NCBI GenBank assembly: GCA_024707145.1
Contig: JANQAI010000003.1
Location: forward strand, 124,001 to 188,000
DNA: 64,000 bases
Source: Magnetospirillum sp.
Lineage (GTDB): Bacteria; Pseudomonadota; Alphaproteobacteria; Rhodospirillales; Magnetospirillaceae
Direction: 5' to 3'
Both the position numbers and the translations under genes were made by a program. The notes beneath the pieces were generated by a model. The model was not told the origin of the DNA. It saw only the letters and a list, made by a program, of their open reading frames with translations, and searched no databases. Positions 1 to 13,551 of this stretch are shown here, one piece after another (positions within the stretch are counted from its first letter, which is position 1; each line of letters opens with the position of its first letter).

Positions 1-1
1 C

Positions 2-481
2 CTGCGCATGGAGGTCATGGACCAGCCCGGCATCCATGTCTGCACGGTGCTGCCGCCCAGCATCGATACGCCGCTGTTCCAGCACGCCGCCAATTACGCC
101 GGCCAGGCAGTGCAGCCCATCCCGCCGGTCTACAGCCCCGAGGAGGTGGCCGACACCATCGTGGCGCTGGCGCGCAGCCCGGCGCGCGAGGCGTTCATCG
201 GCATGGGGCGGCTATGGGCGGCCGTCCACGCCATCGCTCCCGGCGCCACCGAGCGGATGATGTCACGCGCCGCCAGCCAGAAGCACTTCCAGCGCCGCCG
301 CAGCGGTCCGTCGCGGGGCAACCTGTACATCCCCCAAGCCGACGCCATCCATGGCGGCTGGGGCCATACCGAGAACCATGCGGGACGCAACGCCGCCCTG
401 GTGGCGGCAGGCCTCGCCGTCGCCATTCCCATCGGCCTCTACGCCTGGCGCCGCATGCGGGAGCGGGCGGAATACGTCTAG
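2..481 (+). CDS. SDR-family oxidoreductase, C-terminal part (gene starts outside window)
   Basis: The frame is open from the first bases of the window, so this is the 3' part of a longer gene; about 159 residues are visible. The stretch VCTVLPPSIDTPLF matches the region of short-chain dehydrogenases that follows the catalytic Tyr-x3-Lys and contributes to the substrate and NAD(P) site. The Rossmann GxxxGxG motif and catalytic residues would lie upstream, so cofactor and substrate cannot be read. The C-terminus ends in a hydrophobic segment (AALVAAGLAVAIPIGLYAW) followed by basic residues. This suggests a membrane-anchored SDR of the kind common in Rhodospirillales and rhizobia. The stop codon lies inside a perfect inverted repeat. 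Family assignment is good; the substrate is unknown. Confidence 0.75.
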   Translation: MRMEVMDQPGIHVCTVLPPSIDTPLFQHAANYAGQAVQPIPPVYSPEEVADTIVALARSPAREAFIGMGRLWAAVHAIAPGATERMMSRAASQKHFQRRRSGPSRGNLYIPQADAIHGGWGHTENHAGRNAALVAAGLAVAIPIGLYAWRRMRERAEYV

Positions 482-546
482 AGCCGGTTCCGCTCACGCG
501 GAACCGGCTCTAGAGTCTGCCTGCGGCGGCCCCCTTCGGGGGCCGC
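478..546. terminator. Two consecutive perfect hairpins after the SDR gene
   Basis: A 16-bp perfect inverted repeat (arms 478-493 and 498-513, TCAC loop) includes the SDR stop codon. A second 9-bp perfect GC-rich hairpin follows (526-534 and 538-546, loop TTC). Neither has a clear T-run on the plus strand, so they may stall transcription or protect a 3' end rather than act as a classic intrinsic terminator. Confidence 0.45.
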
Positions 547-612
547 TCAAACGCCGCGCGGGCTTGTCGCATTTGGCACCCTGACCGCGTCAGAGCGCGA
601 AATGCTCTAGGC

Positions 613-648
613 AAGAAAAGCCCCTCCCGCGCGACACGCGGGAGGGGC
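613..648 (-). terminator. Intrinsic terminator of the mdh-suc-lpd operon
   Basis: Arms 620-631 and 637-648 form a perfect 12-bp GC-rich stem. Read on the minus strand it is followed by CTTTTCTTG. It lies 14 bases beyond the lpd stop codon. Confidence 0.8.
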
Positions 649-662
649 CGGTACCAGCGTGA

Positions 663-2074
663 TCAGATGTGCAGGGCGCGGCCCAGCACGGCCAGGCAGG
701 CTTCCTTGACCGCCTCGCCCAGGCCCGGGTGGGAATGGCAGGTGCGGGCCACATCCTCCGAGGCAGCGCCGAACTCGATGGCCATCACCAACTCGGCCAG
801 CAGGTCACCGGCATTGGGGCCGACGATGTGGGCGCCCAGCACCTTGTCGGTGGCGGCGTCGGCCAGCACCTTCACGAAGCCCTCGGTCTCGTTCATCGAA
901 CGCGCCCGGCCATTGGCGGTGAAGGGGAACTTGCCGGCCTTGTAGGCGACGCCCTCGGCCTTCAGTTGCTCCTCGGTCTTGCCCACCGAGGCCACTTCCG
1001 GCCAAGTGTAGACCACCGCCGGGATGGCGTCGTAGTTCACGTGGCCGTGCTGGCCGGCCAGGATCTCTGCCAGGGCGACGCCCTCTTCCTCGGCCTTGTG
1101 GGCCAGCATGGCGCCGCCGACAACATCGCCGATGGCATAGATGCCCGGTACCGAGGTCTGGTAGTGGGCATTCACCGGAATGAAGCCGCGGGGGTCGGTG
1201 GCGATGCCCACGTTCTCCAGGCCCAGGCCCTCGGTGTAGGGCTTGCGGCCAATGGCCACCAGCACCACGTCGGCCTTGATCTCCTCGGCCGCACCGCCGG
1301 AGGCGGGCTCGACGGTCAGGGTGACGTGGTGGCCCTTTTTCACCGCCTTGGTGACCTTGGTGCCCAGCTTGAACTGGAAGCCCTGCTTGGCCAGGATCTT
1401 CTGCATGGACTTGGAGACCTCGCCGTCATTGGTCGGCAGGATCTTGTCCAGGAATTCCACCACCGTCACCTCGGCGCCCAGACGGCGCCACACGGTGCCC
1501 AACTCCAGGCCGATGACGCCGCCGCCGATGACCACCATGGACTTGGGCACCTTGGGCAGGGTCAGCGCGCCGGTGGAGGAGACGATGACCTCCTCGTCGA
1601 TCTCCACACCCGGCAGCGGGGTCACGTCGGAACCGGTGGCGATGATGATGGCCTTGGCGGCCACGTCCTGGGTGGCGCCGTCCTTGTTGGTGACCTTGAT
1701 CTGGCCGGGGGCGGCGATGGTGCCGGCGCCGATGATGTAGGTCACCTTGTTCTTCTTGAACAGGAACTCGATGCCTTTGGTGTTGTCGGCGACCACCTTC
1801 TCCTTGTGGCCCTGCATGACGGCCACGTCCATTTCGACCTTGGCGGCCTTGACGCCGAAGGCGGAGTAGTGGTGAGCGGCGGCCTCGAAGGCGTGCGAGG
1901 CGGACAGCAGCGCCTTGGACGGAATGCAGCCCACGTTCAGGCAGGTGCCGCCGAGCGCGCCGCGCTTCTCGATGCAGGCGGTCTTCAGGCCCAGGCCCGG
2001 GCGGCGCGGATGGCGGCGACGTAGCCACCGGGGCCACCACCGATGACAACGACGTCGAAGGAATTGTCGGACAT
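663..2074 (-). CDS. lpd: Dihydrolipoyl dehydrogenase (E3), with an apparent frameshift near the N-terminus
   Basis: FAD-dependent E3 that reoxidises the dihydrolipoyl arm of the 2-oxoglutarate dehydrogenase complex with NAD+. Translation from ATG 2074 gives [20 protein letters not shown] (FAD-binding GxGxxG). The reading frame then breaks at about 1996-2003 and resumes in another frame as [16 protein letters not shown], with the redox disulfide motif CLNVGC. The NAD domain ([13 protein letters not shown]), FAD motif (YAIGDV) and C-terminal dimerisation region with HSHPGLGEA are all present. Length after correction (about 470 residues) is normal. A one-base loss or two-base gain in a C/G-rich run explains the break. 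For an essential gene otherwise intact this is more likely a sequence error than a mutation. Last gene of mdh-sucCDAB-lpd. Confidence 0.93.
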
Positions 2075-2092
2075 TGAGAAGTCCCCTGAATC

Positions 2093-2262
2093 TTATTTGA
2101 CCACAGAGACACAGAGGGCACAGAGAAACACAAAGGAGTTTTCCCCTTTCGTCACCCCCGGGCTCGACCCGGCCATCCATGGACCCCCGGGTCGAGCCCG
2201 GGGGTGACGACAAAACAAGTGGAACCCGTCTCTGTGTTCTCTGTGCCTCTGTGGTGAATAAT
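2093..2262. repeat. Nested composite inverted repeat between sucB and lpd
   Basis: The outer arms, CCACAGAGACACAGAG at 2101 onward and its imperfect complement ending near 2254, match at about 23 of 26 positions. They enclose a REP-like palindrome with perfect 22-bp arms (2151-2172 and 2187-2208). The element fills nearly all of the 187-base gap between sucB and lpd. In RNA it would fold into one long hairpin. Confidence 0.8.
2151..2208. repeat. REP-like palindromic element (copy A, short form)
   Basis: Perfect 22-bp arms around a short centre containing CCATCCATGGA. It shares the CCGGGxTxGACCCGG...ATCCATG core with the elements at 10131, 23912 and 55799, but is a more symmetrical variant. 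Confidence 0.75.
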
Positions 2263-3470
2263 TACATTTCCAGCAGGATGCGCTGCGGGTCCTCGATGCA
2301 CTCCTTGACGCGCACCAGGAACGACACCGCCTCGCGGCCGTCGATGATGCGGTGGTCGTAGGACAGCGCCAGGTACATCATGGGGCGCGCCTCGATCTTG
2401 CCGTCAGGCATGACCATGGGGCGCTGCTGCACCTTGTGCATGCCCAGGATGCCGGACTGCGGGGTGTTGAGGATGGGGGTGCTCATCAGCGAGCCGTACA
2501 CGCCACCGTTGGAGATGGTGAAGGTGCCGCCGGTGAGGTCCTCCATGGACAGCTTGCCGTCGCGGGCCTTCTTGCCCAGGCCGGCGATGGTCTTTTCCAC
2601 GTCGGCGAAGGACAACTGGTCGGCATTGCGCACCACCGGCACCACCAGGCCCTGGGGAGTGCCCACGGCCACGCCGATGTCGTAGTAGTTCTTGTAGACC
2701 AGATCCTCGCCGTCGATCTCGGCGTTGACCGCCGGCCAGTCCTTCAGCGCGGCGATGCAGGCCTTCACGAAGAAGGACATGAAGCCCAGCTTGGTGCCGT
2801 GCTTCTTCTCGAACTGGTCCTTGTACTGGTTGCGCAGCGCGAACAGCGCGGTCATGTCCACCTCGTTGAAGGTGGTCAGCATGGCGGCGGTGTTCTGCGC
2901 CTCCTTCAGGCGCTCGGCGATGCGCTTGCGCAGACGGGTCATGCGCACGCGCTCCTCCAGCGCCGCCTTGGGGCGCGGACCGGAGGGAGCGGCCGGGGCA
3001 ACGGCCGGCTTGGCAATGGCTTCCAGCACGTCGCCCTTGGTGACGCGGCCACCCTTGCCCGAACCGGCGATGTTGTCGGTGGAGATGCCGGAGTCGGCGG
3101 CCAGCTTGGCGGCCGACGGGAAGGCGGGAGCGGCGGCCGGGGCGGCCGGCGCCGGGGCGGCGGCAACCGGAGCCGGAGCGGCGGCGGCAGCAGCCGGAGC
3201 GGCCGCCTTGGCCGGGGCGGGAGCGGCACCGGTGCCGGCGCCGATCACGCCCAGTTCGGCGCCGATCTCGACCGTGGCGCCAGCCTGAACCAGGATTTCC
3301 GTCAGCACGCCCGCGGCCGGAGCGGGAACCTCGGCGGTGACCTTGTCGGTTTCCAGTTCCACCAGCGGCTCGTCGGCCTTTACCGCGTCGCCGACATTCT
3401 TCAGCCATTTGGCGACGGTGGCTTCGGTGATGGATTCGCCCAGGGTGGGCACCGTGATCTTGGTCGTCAT
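2262..3470 (-). CDS. sucB: 2-oxoglutarate dehydrogenase E2, dihydrolipoyllysine succinyltransferase
   Basis: Transfers the succinyl group from the E1-bound intermediate via a lipoyl lysine to CoA; core of the 2-oxoglutarate dehydrogenase complex. The 402-residue protein has an N-terminal lipoyl domain with the lipoylated lysine in [11 protein letters not shown] (K43). An Ala/Pro-rich linker follows (about 80-115), then a peripheral E3/E1-binding domain (about 117-150, [10 protein letters not shown]...[11 protein letters not shown]). The C-terminal catalytic domain carries the acyltransferase signature [12 protein letters not shown] (His and Asp of HxxxD). Length and order are normal. It lies 25 bases after sucA and before lpd, so E1, E2 and E3 should be co-transcribed. 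Confidence 0.97.
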   Translation of the reverse strand: MTTKITVPTLGESITEATVAKWLKNVGDAVKADEPLVELETDKVTAEVPAPAAGVLTEILVQAGATVEIGAELGVIGAGTGAAPAPAKAAAPAAAAAAPAPVAAAPAPAAPAAAPAFPSAAKLAADSGISTDNIAGSGKGGRVTKGDVLEAIAKPAVAPAAPSGPRPKAALEERVRMTRLRKRIAERLKEAQNTAAMLTTFNEVDMTALFALRNQYKDQFEKKHGTKLGFMSFFVKACIAALKDWPAVNAEIDGEDLVYKNYYDIGVAVGTPQGLVVPVVRNADQLSFADVEKTIAGLGKKARDGKLSMEDLTGGTFTISNGGVYGSLMSTPILNTPQSGILGMHKVQQRPMVMPDGKIEARPMMYLALSYDHRIIDGREAVSFLVRVKECIEDPQRILLEM

Positions 3471-3495
3471 TTTGTGGCGTTCCCTAATTGTAGTC

Positions 3496-6464
3496 CTAGG
3501 CGGTCAGTCGGCTGAGCTTGGAAGCCCGGCGGAACGGCTGCGGCAGATTGACGATGTCGCCCGACAGGGCCATGTCGCAGATCCACGCCTGTTCGGCATT
3601 GTGGGTCTTGTACAGGCCGGTGGCCGGCGAAGCGGCGGCGCGGCGGCCGCAATAGATGGCGCGCTTGGCCTTGATGTCCAGTTCCTCGCAGAGGAACTCG
3701 ATACGGCGGTCGACGAAGGTCCACGGCCCCATGTTGGCCGGCTCTTCCTGCACCCACACCAGTTCGGCCTCGGGGTAGCGGGCCAGCTGGTGCTTGATGG
3801 CGTCCTTGGGCCAGGGATAGAGCTGCTCGATGCGGACGATGGCGACGTCGTCGATGCCGCGCTTCTGGCGCTCCTCGAACAGGTCGTAATAGACCTTGCC
3901 CGAGCACAGCACGACGCGGCGCACCTTGGCGTCGGCCACCAGACGCTCGGTCTCGGGCAGCACGCGGTAGAAGCGGGTGCCGGTGGCCATGTCCTCCAGC
4001 TTGCTGACGCAGAGCTTGTGGCGCAGCAGCGACTTGGGCTCCATGACGATCAGCGGCTTGCGGAAGTTGCGGTGGATCTGCCGGCGCAGCGCATGGAAAT
4101 AGTTGCCCGGGGTGGTGATGTTGACCACCGACCAGTTGTCTTCCGCCGACATCTGCAGGTAGCGCTCCCAGCGGGCCGAGGAATGCTCGGGCCCCTGGCC
4201 CTCATAGCCGTGCGGCAGCAGCATCACCAGACCCGACATGCGCAGCCACTTGGACTCGCCCGAGTTGATGAACTGGTCGATGATGACCTGGGCGCCGTTG
4301 GCGAAGTCGCCGAACTGGGCCTCCCACAGGGTCAGGCCGTTGGGGGTGGTCAGCGAGTAGCCGTACTCGAAGCCCAGCACCGCCTCTTCCGACAGCGGCG
4401 AGTCGAGGACCTCGAAATAGGCCTGCTTGCCCTCACGGATATGGTTCAGCGGCTCGAAGCGGCTCTCGTTCTCCTGGTCGGTCAGGCGGGCGTGCCGCTG
4501 CGAGAAGGTGCCGCGGCCGCAATCCTGGCCGGACAGGCGCACCGGATGGTCCTCGATGAGCAGGGTGCCGAAGGCCAGGGCCTCGGCCGTGGCCCAGTCG
4601 ATGCCGGCGCCGGTCTCCATCATCTCCTTCTTGGCCTGGAGCTGACGGGCGATCTTGCGGTTCAGGTTGAAGTCGGCGGGCACCTCGCCCAGCTTGTTGC
4701 CCACTTCCTTCAGCACGTCGAGGGCGACGCCGGTCTTTTCCTCGCGGAATTCCTCTTCCTCGGCCAGCTGGACGATGCCCTGCCACTTGCCTTCCAGCCA
4801 GTCGGCCTTGTTGACCTTGAAGCTCTTGGCCGCTTCGAACTCCTTCTCCAGGTGCTCCTGGAAGCCGGTGACGATACCGTTGGCCTCGTCCTCGGTCAGC
4901 GAGCCCTCGGCCACCAGCTGGCGGGCGTAGACGGTCCGCGTGGTCGGGTGGCTGGCGATCTTGCGATACATCAGCGGCTGGGTGAACGCCGGCTCGTCCG
5001 ATTCGTTATGGCCGTGGCGGCGGTAGCAGATCATGTCGATGACCAAATCGGCGCCGAACTCCTGGCGGAACTCGGTGGCGATGCGGGCCACGTGCACGAC
5101 CGCTTCCGGGTCGTCGCCGTTGACATGGAACACCGGCGCCTGCACCCCCTTGGCGATATCCGAGGAATACGGACCCGAACGGGAGTATTGCGGGCTGGTG
5201 GTGAAACCGATCTGGTTGTTGATGATGACGTGGATGGTGCCGCCGGTGCAGTAGCCCTGCAGTTGCGACAGCAGCATGGTCTCGGGCACCACGCCCTGGC
5301 CGGCGAAGGCGGCATCGCCATGCAGCAGGATGCCCATCACCTGCCTGCGCTCGGTGTCGTCCAACTGGGTCTGCTTGGCGCGGACCTTGCCCACCACCAC
5401 CGGGTCGACCACTTCCAGGTGCGACGGGTTGGCCATCAGCGACAGGTGGACGACGTTGCCGTCGAAGTCACGGTCGGCCGAGGTGCCCAGGTGGTACTTC
5501 ACGTCGCCCGAGCCCTGCACGTCCGACGGGTTGGCCGGATTGCCCTGGAATTCGGAGAAGATGGCCCGGTAGGGCTTCTTCATGAAATTGGCGAGCACGT
5601 TGAGGCGGCCGCGATGGGCCATGCCCAGCACCACGTCGGTGACGCCCAACTGGCCGCCGCGCTTCAGGATCTGCTCCAGCGCCGGAATGACCGATCTCGC
5701 CGCCTTCCAGGCCGAAGCGCTTGGTGCCGGTGTACTTGAGCTGCAGGAAGCGCTCGAAGCCCTCGGCCTCGGTCAGGCGCTCCAGGATGGCGCGCTTGCC
5801 CTTCTGAGTGAAGTCGGTGTGGTTGCGCACGCTCTCGATGCGCTTCTGGATCCACGCCTTCTGGTCGGGATCCTGGATGTGCATGAACTCGACGCCGATC
5901 TTGCCGCAATAGGTGGCGCGCACGGTGGCGACGATCTGGCGCAGGGTCGCCGTCTCCAGGCCCAGCACGTGGTCGATGAAGATGGGACGGTCGAGATCGG
6001 AGTCGGTGAAGCCGTAGGTGCGGTAATCCAGTTCGGGATGGGGCTCGCGCTTGGTCAGGCCCAGCGGGTCCAGGTCCGCCTCCAGATGGCCGCGCACGCG
6101 ATAGGCGCGGATCATCATCAGGGCGCGGATGGAATCGAGCACCGCCTGGCGCTGGGCGGCCGGGTCCACGGCCGGAGCGGCGGCCGGCTTGCCGCCCTTG
6201 GCGGCGGCCTCCTTGGCCCTCTTGGCGGCGGCGGCGGCTTCCTCGGGATCAACGGCGCCGACGATCTTGACGTCGCGGCTGGCCCAATCGGTCCCCTTGA
6301 AGTCGCGCGCGATGGCCGCGCCGTCGTCCTTCAATTCCTGAAAGAAGCAGAATCCAGGAGGGGTCGATGGAATTGGGGTCTTCGACGTAGCGAGCGTAAA
6401 GCTCGGCGATGAACACGGCGTTGCCGCCGGTCAGGAAGGACGTTTCGTCGACTTGCTTCGTCAT
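3496..6464 (-). CDS. sucA: 2-oxoglutarate dehydrogenase E1 component, two apparent frameshifts
   Basis: Thiamine-diphosphate-dependent E1 that decarboxylates 2-oxoglutarate and succinylates the E2 lipoyl group. Three frame segments read as one protein of about 985 residues. An N-terminal E2-docking segment runs from ATG 6464 ([15 protein letters not shown]...SIDPSW). The middle segment runs to [11 protein letters not shown]. The catalytic segment contains [22 protein letters not shown] and the C-terminal LYPWPKDA region. Breaks lie at about 6345-6356 (an extra base after the DPSW codons restores FFQELKDDG) and 5690-5698 (removing one base restores [11 protein letters not shown]). Both are single-base changes in a core TCA gene, so I read them as sequence errors. 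It follows sucCD after 152 bases of hairpin-rich spacer and precedes sucB. Confidence 0.94.
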
Positions 6465-6515
6465 CGTCGGGGGCTGACACGAGTTTTTCCCGTGTCCCTT
6501 TCCTTCTTATGGGAC

Positions 6516-6603
6516 GATGGCGGCGCCGCCGGGCGCCGCCATCAGCGGCGCATAACTCAAGATAGGAAGCGGCCCGATGCTCCGGCGGTTCACCGGGCCG
6601 CTT
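6516..6603 (-). promoter_or_regulatory. Twin perfect hairpins in the sucD-sucA spacer
   Basis: Two perfect stems occupy the spacer: arms 6516-6527/6532-6543 (12 bp, 4-base loop) and 6567-6576/6594-6603 (10 bp). Neither has a strong U-tract on the minus strand. They could cause partial termination, RNA processing or mRNA protection between sucCD and sucAB. Confidence 0.5.
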
Positions 6604-6616
6604 TGATCATCCCTGC

Positions 6617-8689
<2,073 letters not shown>

Positions 8690-8715
8690 TCCTGGATACT
8701 CCCCCTAGGAGTTAT

Positions 8716-10130
<1,415 letters not shown>

Positions 10131-10214
10131 GTCATGCCCGGGCCTGACCCGGGCATCCATGCTGCCGAAGGCGGCTCCGCCACCATGGATCGCCGGGTCA
10201 AGCCCGGCGATGAC
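10131..10214. repeat. REP-like palindromic element (copy B, long form)
   Basis: GTCATGCCCGGGCCTGACCC opens the element, and the complementary arm ending CCCGGCGATGAC closes it. An inserted segment CTGCCGAAGGCGGCTCCGCC separates the halves. It is almost identical to the copy at 55799-55882. It lies just beyond the ftsY stop codon. Confidence 0.85.
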
Positions 10215-10251
10215 GGAAAGACAAGAGTAACGCCATCAAACCGCAGTCACC

Positions 10252-11367
10252 CTAATCCAGACCCACCAGCGAGCGGGCGAAGCTTTCGGCCTCGAACGGG
10301 CGCAGGTCGGTGGCTTTCTCGCCCACGCCGATGGCATGCACCGGCAATTTGAACTTCTCGGCCAGGGCCACCAGCACGCCGCCGCGCGCGGTGCCGTCCA
10401 GCTTGGTCAGCACCAGACCGGTGACACCCACCATCTCGCGGAAGATCTCGACTTGGGAATGGGCGTTCTGGCCCACGGTGGCGTCCAGCACCAGCAGCAC
10501 GTCGTGGGGCGCGCTCTCGTCCTGCTTCTTGATCACGCGGACGATCTTTTCCAGTTCGGCCATCAGGTCGGACTTGTTCTGCAATCGGCCGGCGGTGTCG
10601 ATGAACAGCAGGTCGTCGCCGCGCTTGCGCGCCTCGGCCAGGGCGTCGAAGGCCAGGCCGGCGGCATCGGCGCCGGTGTCGCGCGCCACCACCGGGCAGT
10701 TGGTGCGCTCGCCCCACACCTTGAGCTGCTCCACCGCCGCGGCGCGGAAGGTGTCGCCGGCGGCCAGGCTGATCGCCCTGCCCTGGTCGCGATAGTGCTT
10801 GGCCAGCTTGCCGATGGTGGTGGTCTTGCCGGCGCCGTTGACGCCCACCACCAGCACCACATGGGGCTTGCGGCCGAAATCCGGCGCCAGCGGCACCGCC
10901 ACCGGCGCCAGGATGTCGGTGATCTCCTCGGCCAGGGTGGTCCTGATCTCGGCCGCATCCACGTCCTGGCCGAAGCGGCTCTTGGCCAGGCGCCTGGTGA
11001 CGCGGGCGGCGGTGGCGACGCCCAGGTCGGCGGTGATGAGCAGGTCCTCCAGTTCCTCCAGCGCCTCGTCATCCAGCTTGCGCTTGGTGAACAGGTCGCC
11101 GATGCCCTGGGTCAGCCGCGAAGAGGACTTGGACAGCCCCGTCTTCAGCCGGGCGAACCAGCCCTGGCGGGTGTCGGCCTCCACCTCCGGCTCCGACTCT
11201 GCGGGCTGGGGTTCGACTGGGGACTCCGGTTCTGGCTCGGGAGCGGGAGGCGGCGGCGGAGCGGCCTCCGCCTCGGGCGCGGCCGATTCGGGAGCCGCGG
11301 GTTCCGGCGGCGGCGATTCCTCGCCCTTGCGCCCCAGCAACCGTCCGAAAAAGCCCGTCTTGCTCAT
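10252..11367 (-). CDS. ftsY: Signal recognition particle receptor FtsY
   Basis: SRP receptor GTPase that docks SRP-ribosome complexes at the inner membrane for co-translational insertion. The 371-residue protein has an acidic Pro/Ala/Glu-rich N-terminal A domain (about 10-70), then the NG domain. G motifs are GVNGAGKTTTIGKLA (P-loop), DTAGRLQNKSDLM (G3) and TKLDGTARGG (G4). It lies 20 bases after mtaB and is the last gene of dapF-mtaB-ftsY. The same order is common in Rhodospirillales and other alphaproteobacteria. Confidence 0.97.
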   Translation of the reverse strand: MSKTGFFGRLLGRKGEESPPPEPAAPESAAPEAEAAPPPPPAPEPEPESPVEPQPAESEPEVEADTRQGWFARLKTGLSKSSSRLTQGIGDLFTKRKLDDEALEELEDLLITADLGVATAARVTRRLAKSRFGQDVDAAEIRTTLAEEITDILAPVAVPLAPDFGRKPHVVLVVGVNGAGKTTTIGKLAKHYRDQGRAISLAAGDTFRAAAVEQLKVWGERTNCPVVARDTGADAAGLAFDALAEARKRGDDLLFIDTAGRLQNKSDLMAELEKIVRVIKKQDESAPHDVLLVLDATVGQNAHSQVEIFREMVGVTGLVLTKLDGTARGGVLVALAEKFKLPVHAIGVGEKATDLRPFEAESFARSLVGLD

Positions 11368-11387
11368 GCCTCACTCCCCGGCCGCCT

Positions 11388-12641
11388 TTACAGCGGCTCT
11401 GCGTTCAACTTGTTCCCGTCCACCCCGATGACGCGGGCGCGCACGATGGCGCCCACCGCTGTCGGCGCGCCCAGGCGCACCGGCAGGTAATGTTCCGAAA
11501 AGCCCTCCGCCTCGGCCTCCACCAGCACAGAGAGCTCGCGGCCGACACGGCCGGCCAGGAAGGCGGCCATGGCGTCCTCGCCCTTGGCGCGCAGGCGGGC
11601 GGCGCGCTCCTTGACCACGTCGCCGGGCACGCGCGGCATGCGCGCCGCCGGAGTGCCCGGCCGGGCCGAGAAGGGAAAGACGTGCAGGTGGGTCAGCCCG
11701 GCCTCGTCCACCAGATCCAGCGAGCGCTGGAACATGGCTTCGTCCTCGGTAGGGAAGCCGGCGATGATGTCGGCGCCCAAGGCCACGTCGCCGCGCAAGT
11801 CCCGCAGCTTTTCCGCCAGGGCGATGACGTCGGCGCGCAGGTGGCGGCGCTTCATGCGCTTGAGGATCATATCGTCGCCCGCCTGCACCGACAGGTGGAA
11901 GTGGGGCATCAGCCGGGGTTCCTCGGCCACCAGCCGCAGCAGGTCCTCATCCACCTCCACCGGATCGAGGGAGGACAGGCGCAGGCGCGGCAGCTCGGGC
12001 ACCTGGGCCAGCAGCCGGCGCGCCATCTGCCCCAGGGTCGGCGTGCCCGGCAGGTCGCCGCCATAGGCGGTGATGTCGACACCGGTGAACACCACCTCGG
12101 CGAATCCCTGGGCCACCAGGGCGCGCACCTGGTCGACGATGCGGCCCATGGACACCGAGCGGTTGTTGCCGCGGCCGAACGGGATGATGCAGAAGGTGCA
12201 GCGGTGATCGCAGCCGGTCTGCACCTCGACGAAGGCCCGCGCCCGGCCCTCGAAGCCCGACACCAGATGCTCGGCGGTCTCGCGCACCTGCATGATGTCG
12301 GTGACGACGATGCGCTCCTCGGGCGGGGCGGTGAAGATGTCGGGCTGCATCTTCTCGGCGTTGCCCAGCACCTGGTCCACCTCGGGCATGGCGGCGAACC
12401 TGGCCGGGTCCACCTGGGCGGCGCAGCCAGTCACCACGATGCGGGCGCCGGGATTCTCGCGCCGCAGCTTGCGGATGTTCTGGCGCGCCTGGCGCTCCGC
12501 CTCGGACGTCACCGCGCAGGTGTTGACGATGATGGTCTCGATGCCGCTTTCCGCCGCCTTGGCATGCTCGCGCATCACCTCGGACTCGTAGGCGTTCAGG
12601 CGGCAGCCGAAGGTCACCACCTGCACTTTCTCGGTGGTCAT
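11388..12641 (-). CDS. mtaB: tRNA t6A37 methylthiotransferase MtaB
   Basis: Radical-SAM methylthiotransferase expected to convert t6A37 of tRNA to ms2t6A37. The 417-residue protein has the N-terminal UPF0004 domain with conserved cysteines ([27 protein letters not shown]) that bind the auxiliary [4Fe-4S] cluster. The radical-SAM motif is CxxxCxxC in [16 protein letters not shown], and a C-terminal TRAM-like region follows. The GCRLN signature and NTCAVT favour MtaB over MiaB or RimO. The start codon overlaps the dapF stop by four bases, so the two are translationally coupled. Confidence 0.93.
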   Translation of the reverse strand: MTTEKVQVVTFGCRLNAYESEVMREHAKAAESGIETIIVNTCAVTSEAERQARQNIRKLRRENPGARIVVTGCAAQVDPARFAAMPEVDQVLGNAEKMQPDIFTAPPEERIVVTDIMQVRETAEHLVSGFEGRARAFVEVQTGCDHRCTFCIIPFGRGNNRSVSMGRIVDQVRALVAQGFAEVVFTGVDITAYGGDLPGTPTLGQMARRLLAQVPELPRLRLSSLDPVEVDEDLLRLVAEEPRLMPHFHLSVQAGDDMILKRMKRRHLRADVIALAEKLRDLRGDVALGADIIAGFPTEDEAMFQRSLDLVDEAGLTHLHVFPFSARPGTPAARMPRVPGDVVKERAARLRAKGEDAMAAFLAGRVGRELSVLVEAEAEGFSEHYLPVRLGAPTAVGAIVRARVIGVDGNKLNAEPL

Positions 12642-13480
12642 CCCAGCAGACTCGGATCAAGGGTTCCCTGGAACGCCAGCGCCACCGGGCCGGTCATCAG
12701 CACATGGTCGTCGGGCAGCCATTCGATGGACAGCGGGCCGCCGTCCAGCACCACCTCGGCCTTGCGCGGGCTGAGGCCGCGCCGCGCCGCCGCCACCAGG
12801 GCGGCGCAGGCGCCGGTGCCGCAGGCCTGGGTGATGCCGGCGCCGCGTTCCCACACCCGCATGCGCAAGCGGCCCGGCCCCAGCACCTGGACGACCTCGA
12901 TATTGGCGCGCTCGGGGAAGAAGGCGTGGTTCTCCAGCACCGGCCCCAGGGCGGCAAGGTCGATGGCGGCCACGTCGTCCACGAAGAACACCGCATGGGG
13001 ATTGCCCATGTTGACGCCCACCGGGTCCTTCAGCGGTCCCAGTTCCAGCCCCATATGCAGGGTGTCCACCGCCTCGGCTACCGGGATGTCGCGCCAATCC
13101 AGGCGGGCGCGGCCCATGTCCACCGCGATCAGCCGGTCGCCGCGCGCTTCCGCGTCAAGCAGGCCGGCGCGGGTCTCGATCACCACCTTGTCGCGCCCCG
13201 ATTGCTCCATCAGCCGCCAAGCGACGCAACGGGTGGCGTTGCCGCAGGCGCCCGATTCGGAACCGTCGGGATTGTAGATGGTCATCCAGGCATCGCTGAC
13301 GCCGTTGCGCGGCTGTTCCACCACGATCAACTGGTCGCAGCCGACGCCGCGATGGCGGTCGGCGATGGCGCGCACGGCCGCCTCCGACAGGGAAAGGCCG
13401 GATTGGCGCACGTCGAGGACGACAAAGTCGTTCCCCAATCCGTGCATCTTCAGAAAGTCGTGGGCGCCATGGGTCATCAT
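12638..13480 (-). CDS. dapF: Diaminopimelate epimerase
   Basis: Interconverts LL- and meso-diaminopimelate for lysine and peptidoglycan synthesis. The protein (about 280 residues) starts near [20 protein letters not shown]. It has the two catalytic cysteines in GACGNATRC and [11 protein letters not shown], plus DGSE and GNPHAV motifs. A longer in-frame start at 13528 is possible, but the family N-terminus (KMHGLGNDF) fits ATG 13480 or 13477. Neither has a strong ribosome-binding site. First gene of the coupled dapF-mtaB-ftsY unit. Confidence 0.94.
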   Translation of the reverse strand: MMTHGAHDFLKMHGLGNDFVVLDVRQSGLSLSEAAVRAIADRHRGVGCDQLIVVEQPRNGVSDAWMTIYNPDGSESGACGNATRCVAWRLMEQSGRDKVVIETRAGLLDAEARGDRLIAVDMGRARLDWRDIPVAEAVDTLHMGLELGPLKDPVGVNMGNPHAVFFVDDVAAIDLAALGPVLENHAFFPERANIEVVQVLGPGRLRMRVWERGAGITQACGTGACAALVAAARRGLSPRKAEVVLDGGPLSIEWLPDDHVLMTGPVALAFQGTLDPSLLG

Positions 13481-13551
13481 GTGGGGGTTATATGGGCGGA
13501 AAGCGGCGGGAGTCCAGCGCCACGCCAACCGCCATGCCCCGGCGGCGGGGA

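Noticed and set aside
3337-5739. An 800-codon open frame antisense to sucA
   Set aside because: Shadow frame; low-complexity composition. The minus-strand frames encode unmistakable SucA motifs.
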